DNA of 9,725 bases, from NCBI GenBank assembly GCA_032117915.1, contig JAULYI010000053.1, positions 1 to 9,725 on the forward strand, in the 5' to 3' direction. The stretch is from ZLKRG46 sp032117915 (GTDB lineage Bacteria > Bacteroidota > Ignavibacteria > Kapaibacteriales > Kapaibacteriaceae). This document shows positions 1-7,100 of the stretch, in pieces. The position numbers and the translations under genes are program-made. The first letter of the stretch is position 1. The number at the start of each line of letters is the position of its first letter. The notes under the pieces were generated by a model. The model was not told where the DNA came from, ran no database searches, and saw nothing but the letters and a program-made list of their open reading frames with translations.

Positions 1-70
1 TTCGCCCTTTCGCCCCCCCGGGCTGAAGCCCGGGGCTATCACCTTCGCCTTTTCGCCCTTTCGCCCTTTC
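1..70. repeat. Intergenic palindrome flanked by 8-bp TTTCGCCC tandem repeats
   Basis: A perfect 9-bp inverted repeat, CCCCGGGCT at 16-24 and AGCCCGGGG at 27-35, forms a very GC-rich hairpin (8 bp with a TGAA loop if the inner T-A pair stays open). On both sides lie copies of an 8-bp unit, TTTCGCCC: nearly two at 1-15 and about three, one degenerate, at 44-70. The block begins right after the tetR stop codon and may continue past the window edge. Its position and symmetry resemble dispersed REP-like intergenic repeats. It could also act as a terminator for the minus-strand operon, although the following tract on that strand is G-rich with no T-run, which argues against an intrinsic terminator. 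No coding sequence is visible. Confidence 0.7.
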
Positions 71-727
71 TCAGAATCCGCGCTTGAGTTTCGCGCTGAG
101 TTTTGGCTCGACGACGGAGCGACCCATGGGGGTAAGAAGGCCTAGGCCGATCACGCTTTGGCGGAACGTAAACGCTTTGCCGAGCGGGAAGTCGCGGCCA
201 TGCATCAGCCAGGCAAGGAAGATGCCATCGGAGATACCGGTTTCGAGTTCGGCGAAGGCCGCGGCATCGATCTCGTTGAACCAGCCGGAGGCCGTAAGGT
301 CGCGGGTGAGCATGGTGCCCAGGTCGCGAAGGTAGGACCGCAGGCGGCGCACACGGTCCAAGAATGCCGGATTATCTGTGCGCAGGGCGTGGGCCCAGAA
401 CTCCAGGAGCAGGGGTGCTTGTTCGGCACGTGACTCGTAGAATTCGACGGCGCTCTCGCGGATGGCATCGACCATCGACATGGGGTCCTGGGCTGCGGCA
501 ATACGGTTGCGAATCGTCTGCTCGTACTCTGTCATCCAGCTGTCGTAGATAGCCAGGAAGAGCTCTTCCTTCGTTTGGAAGTACTCGTAGATCGTTCCTT
601 TGCCGATGTCGGCCTTCGTAGCGATGTCCTGCATCTTCGTGGCGTGATAGCCGTGGCGTGCGAAGACGTCGGCCGCATGGCGGACGATCTCTGCGCGTTT
701 CGCAACACGATCGACGATGGCAGGCAT
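71..727 (-). CDS. TetR/AcrR-family transcriptional regulator
   Basis: A 218-residue protein of normal TetR length. The N-terminal DNA-binding domain is clear: helix 1 around residues 10-26, then the helix-turn-helix at about 31-57, including DIATKADIGKGTIYEYF and the KEELF that usually follows it. Residues 60-218 are the variable helical ligand-binding and dimerisation domain, with aromatic and hydrophobic residues (LLLEFWAHAL at 106-115) suited to a small ligand pocket; the ligand cannot be read from sequence. The ATG at 727 follows the stop of the YtfJ-like gene after 1 nt, so this is the last gene of the talC operon. No Shine-Dalgarno sequence is seen, consistent with coupling to the upstream gene. 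Autoregulation of the promoter near 1929-1936 is plausible, but I could not find a convincing palindromic operator there. The family call is firm; the regulon is unknown. Confidence 0.93.
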   Translation of the reverse strand: MPAIVDRVAKRAEIVRHAADVFARHGYHATKMQDIATKADIGKGTIYEYFQTKEELFLAIYDSWMTEYEQTIRNRIAAAQDPMSMVDAIRESAVEFYESRAEQAPLLLEFWAHALRTDNPAFLDRVRRLRSYLRDLGTMLTRDLTASGWFNEIDAAAFAELETGISDGIFLAWLMHGRDFPLGKAFTFRQSVIGLGLLTPMGRSVVEPKLSAKLKRGF

Positions 728-728
728 A

Positions 729-1241
729 CTATGGCTGCAGGAATCGTTTTACCTGATCGATGAAGGTCTTGACCGATGTTCCGGTTCCCTGACCCCACGT
801 GTGAAGACGTACGGTACCGGAGGCATCAACGAAGAGGATGTTGGGCACATCCGGCCGAGCCAGGTAGTGCTCGATGACAACGCCGTCCCAGTCCATCAGG
901 ATAGACCACGTGAACGCCTCGCGGAACCTGCTGCGGATGAAGCCCTTTAGGAAGCCGGGCACGGTGGACACGTCGGCGAATGCCGCGAAGCGTACCTTCG
1001 AATCGAGACTGTCAACCAATGGCTTGATCCAGTTCTGCAGGTAGTCCTTGCCGTTACGGTCGGTCATCATCACGATGGTCGGCTTGCCGCGCCAGTGTTT
1101 GTCCCACGCCCATTCCTGCTCGTACTGATCTTCGAGCGTGAACGTGATTGCGCGCTTGCCGATGGCCGTGGCGGGGTCGGCTGCCGTCGTGGTGATGCTG
1201 AGGGTAACGAGACATGCCAGAAGCAGCAGCGATCTCGTCAT
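729..1241 (-). CDS. Exported YtfJ-like thioredoxin-fold protein lacking catalytic cysteines
   Basis: I start this 170-residue protein at the ATG at 1241, not at a longer in-frame start at 1373. That ATG overlaps the transaldolase stop as ATGA, is preceded by GAAGAAGG, and opens directly into a signal peptide (MTRSLLLLACLVTLSITTTA, cleavage likely near residue 21). The mature part reads as a thioredoxin/redoxin fold: beta strand KPTIVMMT (53-60), helix 64-80, strand KVRFAAFAD (82-90), the stretch TWSILMDWDG (111-120), and VPNILFVDASG (132-142), where P133 sits at the cis-proline position. The CxxC site is replaced by TDRN (60-63), and the only cysteine (C10) lies in the signal peptide, so thiol redox chemistry is unlikely. 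Order and spacing resemble the YtfJ family of predicted periplasmic proteins, from memory of E. coli YtfJ. Function is unknown; a LLAC lipobox was considered but leaves too short a leader. Confidence 0.75.
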   Translation of the reverse strand: MTRSLLLLACLVTLSITTTAADPATAIGKRAITFTLEDQYEQEWAWDKHWRGKPTIVMMTDRNGKDYLQNWIKPLVDSLDSKVRFAAFADVSTVPGFLKGFIRSRFREAFTWSILMDWDGVVIEHYLARPDVPNILFVDASGTVRLHTWGQGTGTSVKTFIDQVKRFLQP

Positions 1242-1897
1242 GCCTTCTTCGCCATCATTGCTTCGTGATCCTTCAGGAAGGCAGCCAGTCCGGCATCTGT
1301 TAGCGGATGCTTCATGGACTGCAGCAGCACCTTGTACGGTGTGGTGGCGATGTGGGCTCCGGCCTTGGCGCACTCCAGCAGGTGTATCGGATGTCGGATC
1401 GATGCAGCGATGATCTGCGACTCCAGACCATGGATATCCCAGATCTCGGCTGTATCGCGTACAGCTTGCACACCATCTGTCGAGATGTCGTCAAGACGTC
1501 CCAGGAAGACGCTTACGTAGGTCGCGCCGGCATTGGCCGCGATGAGTGCTTGATTGGCTGTGAAGAGCAACGTCACATTCGTAGGAATTCCACGGTTGGC
1601 CAGCGAGCGAACGGCGGCCAGACCTGCAGGGATGAACGGGATCTTGATCGTTGCCTCGGGGAACCAAGACAGGATCTCGTCGGCCTCGCGCAGCATACCG
1701 TCGGTATCCGTGCTTACGACTTCGACGCTTGTGTGGCCGCCGACGCTGGAGTGGATCTCGAGCAGCAGCGACTTGATGTCAAGCGTTGGGTCTTCCTTGG
1801 CTAGGAGCGACGGGTTGGTGGTGACGCCGCTGATGAAGCCCATGGAGGCAGCGTGTCTGATCTCGGTCAGGTTTGCGCTATCGACGTAGAGTTGCAT
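1238..1897 (-). CDS. talC: Transaldolase, TalC/MipB (small, FSA-like) type
   Basis: A 219-residue TIM-barrel aldolase of the short transaldolase/fructose-6-phosphate aldolase family. It should move a dihydroxyacetone unit between sedoheptulose-7-P and glyceraldehyde-3-P in the cytoplasmic non-oxidative pentose phosphate pathway. The numbering aligns without gaps to E. coli FsaA over the active site: D6, TTNPS at 26-30 (N28), the Schiff-base lysine K85 in TIKIPF, T109 and S166 in AASIRHP. Two specificity positions favour transaldolase over FSA: E59 (FsaA has Gln) and F131 in SVFLGR (FsaA has Tyr), both as in classical TalB. It leads a likely three-gene operon with the YtfJ-like and TetR genes, with a TAnnTTTG-type -7 box about 30 bp upstream. 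There is no Shine-Dalgarno before the ATG. Confidence 0.93.
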   Translation of the reverse strand: MQLYVDSANLTEIRHAASMGFISGVTTNPSLLAKEDPTLDIKSLLLEIHSSVGGHTSVEVVSTDTDGMLREADEILSWFPEATIKIPFIPAGLAAVRSLANRGIPTNVTLLFTANQALIAANAGATYVSVFLGRLDDISTDGVQAVRDTAEIWDIHGLESQIIAASIRHPIHLLECAKAGAHIATTPYKVLLQSMKHPLTDAGLAAFLKDHEAMMAKKA

Positions 1898-1928
1898 GAT
1901 GGTGTTCTGAGGTCTGTGAATGGGAAAG

Positions 1929-1936
1929 CAAACATA
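1929..1936 (-). promoter_or_regulatory. Bacteroidetes-type -7 promoter box for the talC operon
   Basis: Read on the minus strand the sequence is TATGTTTG, an exact match to the Bacteroidetes sigma-70 -7 consensus TAnnTTTG. It lies in the 45-bp spacer between the MqnA-like stop and the talC start, 31 bp before the ATG, so transcription would start around 1920-1923 with a leader of about 25 nt. The matching -33 element is poor: CTG instead of TTG near the expected position. The box would let talC, the YtfJ-like gene and tetR be transcribed separately from trmH. Confidence 0.5.
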
Positions 1937-1942
1937 CGATGC

Positions 1943-2680
1943 TCAGTCGCGCCCCAGGAGCTTCACGGCAGGAATCTCCTTGAGCACCTGATGAAAGTAC
2001 AGCAGGTCCAGTACGGCTGCCAGTGCTTCTTCCGCATCGTCATTCCAGCGGTAGGTGATGCGTCCCTCGCGTGGGAAGTGATCGCCGGAGGGCGGGAGCA
2101 TTTCGCTAACCGGGAGCTCTTGCGCTGGATCTGCCATGGCTGCTACAGCAGCGGCAATGGCATCAAGGTCGGCCTCGATGCGACATGCCCACAGCGCGAC
2201 CGGCAGCGGAGCGTCTGTCAGGTCGGCCCATTCCTCGCTCACGTCCATCATGGACGTTGTGCCCGGCATCGTACGGTCGATGGTGCAGTCAGATGAAGCA
2301 GCAGACGGGTTCAGCGAAAGTTCGGCATCGAGCTTCTCGCTCAGGATCAGCATGCCCATCGTCACGAGAAAATCCTCCGGCGTGTTCGAGGCGACCGTGC
2401 GTATGGCCGTAGCACCGGCGGTAAAGGTGATGCCTGCCACATTGGTGAAGTCGTGGAGCATCATGAACGGCTTCGGAACGATGCGGTAGTCGACAGATCC
2501 TACGCCTCTGCCATAGCCCAGTGGTGAAACCAGGGCGGCGTCAACGGCATAGGACAGCAACAGCCGTCCACATTGCTCGATGGGGGCACGAACAAGACTC
2601 CATCCGCGCTCCGTGCACACGGCTTCGGCATTGGCAATCAGTGGGGCATAAGCCGCTTCGTCCGGAACGGCGATCTTCAT
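1943..2680 (-). CDS. MqnA-like protein (futalosine menaquinone pathway family), divergent
   Basis: A 245-residue protein, started at the ATG at 2680 because it overlaps the methyltransferase stop as ATGA and has GAAGGA six bases upstream; a longer in-frame reading to 2800 lies wholly inside the upstream gene and is rich in Arg and Cys. It looks like the two-lobed periplasmic-binding-protein fold of MqnA/MqnD. Cues are DAALVSPLGYG (47-57) in place of the family's DVALIPxxEY, the segment TAIRTVASNTPEDF (91-104), and DVSEEWADLTDAPLPVALWA (146-165), which matches the signature DLGEEWxxLTGLPFxxAVW. The C-terminal helix LLYFHQVLKEIP (226-237) also fits. MqnA dehydrates chorismate to 3-enolpyruvylbenzoate. 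The usual N-terminal YLNxxPL motif is not recognisable here (PDEAAYAPLI at 6-15), so catalytic activity is uncertain. No other menaquinone gene lies in the window. Confidence 0.68.
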   Translation of the reverse strand: MKIAVPDEAAYAPLIANAEAVCTERGWSLVRAPIEQCGRLLLSYAVDAALVSPLGYGRGVGSVDYRIVPKPFMMLHDFTNVAGITFTAGATAIRTVASNTPEDFLVTMGMLILSEKLDAELSLNPSAASSDCTIDRTMPGTTSMMDVSEEWADLTDAPLPVALWACRIEADLDAIAAAVAAMADPAQELPVSEMLPPSGDHFPREGRITYRWNDDAEEALAAVLDLLYFHQVLKEIPAVKLLGRD

Positions 2681-3225
2681 AGGGTTTCCTTCGATGTCTT
2701 CCAAGCCAGTGAGGCTGCATACAGGGCAATGCCGGCAGCAACGGCAACGTTCAACGAGTGTTTGACGCCGTACATCGGTATCTCGACGGCACCGTCGCAC
2801 GCCGTCAGTACGTCATCGGTTACACCACCGATTTCGTTTCCAAGCACTAACGCCACCGGCAGATCGGCAGCGCCAAGCGTCGAGATGTCGCGCGAATCGT
2901 CTGTCAGTTCAACGGCAAGTACCGTATACCCTCGCTGCTTTAGCGAGAGTACGGCATCAACCGTCGACGCGTGCTGTTCCCACGGCACCGTACGGTCTGC
3001 TCCAAGGGCCGTCTTTGCGATCGCCTCGTTCGGCGGCGCCGGTGTGTATCCCGTCAGTACCAGCTGCCCTACGCGCATCGCATCCGCCGTACGAAAGATC
3101 GAACCCACATTGTACGAACTGCGGATGTTCTGCAGGACTACCACGATCGGCGCTCGCGGCACGCTCAGTGCCTCGGCCTCCGTGAGTCTCCGTTGTGCCA
3201 GATCTGCATGCAGAAGTTTTTTCAC
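2677..3225 (-). CDS. SpoU/TrmH-family RNA 2'-O-ribose methyltransferase
   Basis: A 182-residue protein made of the SPOUT (trefoil-knot) catalytic domain with a short N-terminal extension. All three SpoU motifs are present: motif 1, NIRSSYNVGSIFRTADA at 33-49, with the catalytic-type arginine R45; motif 2, ALVLGNEIGGV at 125-135, with E131; and motif 3, IPMYGVKHSLNVAVAAGI at 149-166, which forms the knot and binds S-adenosylmethionine. The family methylates the 2'-OH of a ribose in tRNA or rRNA in the cytoplasm; the target cannot be told from sequence. The N-terminal substrate-binding domain of RlmB/TsnR types is absent, so it is closer to the short TrmH-like group. The start codon is GTG (3225), with no clear Shine-Dalgarno, 35 bp from the divergent phosphatase start. 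Its stop overlaps the next gene as ATGA, suggesting co-translation with the MqnA-like protein. Confidence 0.93.
   Translation of the reverse strand: MKKLLHADLAQRRLTEAEALSVPRAPIVVVLQNIRSSYNVGSIFRTADAMRVGQLVLTGYTPAPPNEAIAKTALGADRTVPWEQHASTVDAVLSLKQRGYTVLAVELTDDSRDISTLGAADLPVALVLGNEIGGVTDDVLTACDGAVEIPMYGVKHSLNVAVAAGIALYAASLAWKTSKETL
2681..2692 (-). promoter_or_regulatory. Shine-Dalgarno-like site before the MqnA-like start
   Basis: On the minus strand GAAGGA (2692-2687) lies six bases before the ATG at 2680, inside the last codons of the methyltransferase gene. It is the clearest ribosome-binding site in the window and supports the 2680 start over any upstream one. Confidence 0.5.
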
Positions 3226-3248
3226 GATGCGAATATCGGGATGTTGAG

Positions 3249-3256
3249 TAGGTTTC
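3249..3256 (+). promoter_or_regulatory. Possible -7 box immediately before the phosphatase start
   Basis: TAGGTTTC matches seven of eight positions of TAnnTTTG. It ends four bases before the first ATG at 3261, so a transcript made from it would be leaderless or nearly so. No TTTG-like -33 element is visible at the expected distance, inside the divergent methyltransferase start region. It is the only candidate found in the 35-bp divergent gap. Confidence 0.22.
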
Positions 3257-3260
3257 GACG

Positions 3261-4166
3261 ATGATGCAACGCAGACAGCTTCTTCGCACTCTCGCCATTG
3301 CCGGCATCGGCAGCGTGATTCCTCGCCCCTTACAGGCTCTTAGGCTGGGGAAGGGGGCATTGCAGTTTCTGGTGGTGGGCGACTGGGGAACGGGTGGGGC
3401 CTTACAGCGGGCGGTTGCTGCGGGTATGGCCACGGTTGCTGCATCGAAGCCACTGGATGCCATACTTAGCGTCGGCGATAACATCTACACGAACGGTGTG
3501 GATTCGGTGGACGATCCGCAGTGGCAGACCAAGTTCGAGCGCATCTATGCTGCTCCGGCCCTTGCCGTACCGTGGTGGGCCATTCTGGGTAACCATGACT
3601 ACCGAGGAAGCGTAACGGCACAGATCGACTATCACCGGAAGAATCCCCGGTGGAACATGCCGGCCACATACTGGCGACATACCTTCCGGACAGACGATGA
3701 TGTAACGTCTGTGGACGTTCTGGGTCTTGACACGCAGCAACTGCTCACCAAAGCAACAGGCTGGCAACAGCAGGTGGCATGGGTGGAGCAGACGCTGGGA
3801 ACTTCGACTGCACGGTGGCGCTTTGTACTGGGGCATCATCCGATGCGCTCTTACGGTCACTACGGCGATACGCCCGTGTTGGTGCGTGAGATCCAACCGA
3901 TCCTGAACCGACACGCGGCCGATATGTACGTCAGTGGACACGATCACGACCTGCAGGTGATCCGGCATCCGGACGATTCGTTCCTGAGCGCCGTGTCCGG
4001 TGCTGGCGGCGGCGTCCGGAAGACGCAGCAGGGATCCCACAGCCTGTTTGCTGCTGCTCACGGAGGCTTCATGTCCCTGAGCGTCGATGCCCGGCACCTT
4101 GACCTGCACGTCCACCGTGCCGACGGCGCAATTGTCCACCACGTCCGACGTCAACCCCGACCATGA
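3261..4166 (+). CDS. Tat-exported purple acid phosphatase-like metallophosphoesterase
   Basis: A 301-residue calcineurin-like phosphoesterase with the complete set of purple-acid-phosphatase metal-binding motifs: GDWG (40-43, D41), GDNIY (72-76, D73 and the Y76 that gives PAPs their charge-transfer colour), GNHDY (110-114, N111/H112), VLGHHP (189-194, H192) and GHDHD (226-230, H227/H229). The small single-domain layout resembles ACP5/tartrate-resistant enzymes, which hydrolyse phosphate monoesters with a two-metal centre. The N-terminus, RRQLLRTLAIAGIG at 4-17, is a twin-arginine signal, implying export of the folded, metal-loaded enzyme to the periplasm. No T9SS tail is present. Two ATGs at 3261 and 3264 are both usable; there is no Shine-Dalgarno. 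The stop overlaps the next gene as ATGA, so the phosphatase and the large surface protein are probably made together. Substrate is unknown. Confidence 0.9.
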   Translation: MMQRRQLLRTLAIAGIGSVIPRPLQALRLGKGALQFLVVGDWGTGGALQRAVAAGMATVAASKPLDAILSVGDNIYTNGVDSVDDPQWQTKFERIYAAPALAVPWWAILGNHDYRGSVTAQIDYHRKNPRWNMPATYWRHTFRTDDDVTSVDVLGLDTQQLLTKATGWQQQVAWVEQTLGTSTARWRFVLGHHPMRSYGHYGDTPVLVREIQPILNRHAADMYVSGHDHDLQVIRHPDDSFLSAVSGAGGGVRKTQQGSHSLFAAAHGGFMSLSVDARHLDLHVHRADGAIVHHVRRQPRP

Positions 4167-7100
4167 ACCAGCCATCCTCCGTGCTTCGCGTTGTCCTGCT
4201 CACGCTCCTCCTGTGGAGCGGATCAGCCGGATTGCAGGCACAGGAGTATCCCGACAGCCGCGGCAAGGACTTCTGGTTCACGTGGATCCCGAACTTCCAC
4301 AACCAGGCAGACTCCATTCCGTTCAACCCCGCCCAGGTTCGAGAGCACAGGCTGTACTTGTTCATTGGAGCAAATGAGCCGGCTACGGGCGAGATCGTTG
4401 CCATGACGCAGTCGGGAACGGTTCGACGATTCCCGTTCAGCATTACAGACCCCACCAAGCTCCACGTCTGGTCGGACTTCTATGCTCCATACGAGCTCCT
4501 TGGCTTCCAGCAGGGATCATCGTTGGATTTCGACAGGAATCAATGCGAGCGGGCCGTCCCGTTGTACATGCATATCACGTCCACCGTTGAAGTGTCGGTG
4601 TATGCGCTCAATCAGGCACAGTTCACGAGTGATGCCTTCATGGTGTTACCTACGGATGCACTGGGTAGGGACTACGTTATCATGTCCTATCCATCCAGTG
4701 GCTCCCTAGCTGCCGAAACCAGTACGCCGTCGCAGTTTGCCATCACGGCCGCGGAAGACGCAACGTCGGTCAACATCGAACCAACGTTCCCGACGGTCGT
4801 TAACGGTATGAGTCCGCAACGCGTTGTTCTGAATCGGGGTGAGTCCTACCTTGTGCAGGCCGACACCCGAGTGCAGGCGCGCGGTGATCTCACCGGTACC
4901 ATGGTCACCTCCGACAAACCGATCGCCGTATTCTCCGGACACCAGCGTACGACCGTTCCCATCCAGAACTCGAATCTGAGCTCGCGAGACTGTTTGGTCG
5001 AGCAGCTCAATCCCGTCACCACGTGGGGCCGCAGGTCCTTCATCGCCCCCTTCCCCCGGAGCAGTGATGAGGAGAACATCGGCGATGACATGTATCGCGT
5101 GCTCGCACGCTTTGATTCTACCGTGGTAACGGTGAATGATGCGGAAGTGACCGTGATCGATGCCGGCGAGTTCTACGAGGCACCGCTGGTCCAGGCACTC
5201 GACGTGCGAACCTCGCGCCCGGTGCTCGTTGCACAGTACAAAAAGACATCATCGACCACCTCGTCCGGAACGATCAGCAACGTTGGCGATCCGTTCATGA
5301 TGCTTGTGCCGCCTAGCGAAGAATTCATGAACAGCTACACCTTCACGAACGTACAGTCGACCCGTCGCATCATCAACAACTTCGGCATCGCTGTTGATGA
5401 CGAGGTCTACAAAGAACAGTACATCACGGTGGTGATGCCGGCTCCGAAGGGGGCTGGGTCGACGCCTGCGGATTACTACAACCTGCAGCTCGACGGTGCA
5501 CCGATCACACCTACGGTTCGACAGATCGGCTCGTCGCGCTACGTGTACTTCACACAGCGCATGACCGATGGCGTACACCGCATCTCGTGCGATACGCTGG
5601 TCGGACTGTACGTCTTCGGCTACGGCCAGGCCGTATCGTATGGATACATCGGTGGCATGTCCTTCCGTCCGCTTGATGTCTATCCGCCTTCCCTCGCGGA
5701 CTCGGCGGCGTGCCAGCAGGCGTGGATCACCGTGTCGGACACGCTGTTGGGCGACAAGGGTGTGTTCACGATCGTGATCGAAGGACAGGAGAATGTGACG
5801 ATCGGTCCCTACAATGTCGTACCCGGCACTCGGCAGGCACTGACGATTCCCGTGCAGTTGACAGACCCCACGAAGGACGGCTATGTGGCACTCATGGCGA
5901 AAGACGTGGAGGATCAGATCGTGCGCAAGCGGATCGACCTTCCCGGCCGTACGGTAGCTCCGTCCGGACACGATGCTACGCAGGGGGCACAGCGCCGTGC
6001 GTGGGAGATCGCCATCCGTCAGGAACGCTGCGACACGGTCACGCTGGTCAATTATGGCCGGTTCCCCCAGACCCTTACACGGCTTGCCTTCACCTCGGGT
6101 ACTCCGATCAACGTGACTTTGCCCTATGTGATCAAGCCCGGCGACTCCGTTGACGTGATCACGTGTCGACGCTATGACACGGCCAAGACGATATCCGACG
6201 AGCTAATCATGGCACTGGCATCGGACGGTGTGGACTGTCCGACCGATGGCGTACGCTACAGTATCGTTGTAAAGACTGACGAGAAGTTCCCGCGGATCAC
6301 CAAGCGGCAAGACTCCTGTGCGACGGATGTTCGGATCACGGTTCGGGATGACGATCCGGCGGACTTCGGACTCGAATACGTGCGCGTGGTCGATAGTCTT
6401 ACGCGTAACTGTACCGTGAGTATCGTTGATAACCTGCCCCTGATGCAGGACATCACCTTTTCGATCATCGACCCGTATGATGTTGCCATGTACTACGTCG
6501 AAGCACGTGACTCGGCGGGCAACATCATGACCATCGCTGATACACTGCATGGCTTCACGCTTGAGCTGAACGGCGTGCGCGGTGCCCGCCGAGACACCGT
6601 GGCCATCGACGCCTCGATCGGTGAGGTTACCTGCACAGAGGTTTCTGTGCACAACTACGGTATCCGCTCAATGACGCTTGATCGCGTGTACATGCAGCTC
6701 AATCAACGCTTCTCGATTCCTCCGGGCCAACTTCCCATTGTGTTGCAGCCCGGCGACAGTGCCCGGTTTACCGTCTGTTATGAACCGCGAGCGGTGACCG
6801 ACGTTGCCGAGCATGACAGTCTGCTCCTGACCATGAACTGCTTGCCGATCAGGCTCGATGTACGGGGTCAGGCCTTGCCGACGGACCTTACCGGCGTGAC
6901 GCGGTGCGACGTCCCCATCGAGATCAGCGTTCGGCAAGCCACTGTAGCGCTACCGGTTCCGGCATCGTCGGTGGTGACGATCACCCTGCCTACTGCCGTC
7001 ACCGCAGCAACGGTACGCTTGCTGAATGTTGCCGGCTTGGAGACCTACCGTCAGGCGTTACCGCCGGGGCCGCCAACGAAGGCCCTTCGGATGAGCGTTT

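Noticed and set aside
16..35. The GC-rich hairpin as an intrinsic terminator of the tetR operon
   Set aside because: On the minus strand the stem is followed by a G-rich run and no T-tract, so it is listed as a repeat with a possible secondary role instead.
1242..1373. N-terminal extension of the YtfJ-like protein to an upstream start
   Set aside because: The extra 44 residues lie within the transaldolase C-terminal coding region and would put an Arg/His-rich leader before an obvious signal peptide; the ATGA start at 1241 is better.
2681..2800. N-terminal extension of the MqnA-like protein
   Set aside because: The 40 extra residues are Cys/Arg-rich, overlap the SpoU motif 3 region of the methyltransferase, and ignore the GAAGGA/ATGA start at 2680.
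3402..4175. A 257-codon open frame antisense to the phosphatase gene
   Set aside because: All five phosphatase metal motifs are intact on the plus strand; the antisense translation is unstructured and unlike any family.
4445..5875. A shared 15-base string ACAGACCCCACNAAG at 4445-4459 and 5861-5875, both encoding TDPTK
   Set aside because: Only five residues match and the flanks differ; it may mark related beta turns but is too short to claim a duplication.
5249..5971. A 240-codon open frame on the minus strand inside the large surface-protein gene
   Set aside because: It is antisense to a well-supported secreted protein, has a composition rich in Arg and His typical of shadow frames in GC-rich DNA, and shows no family motif.
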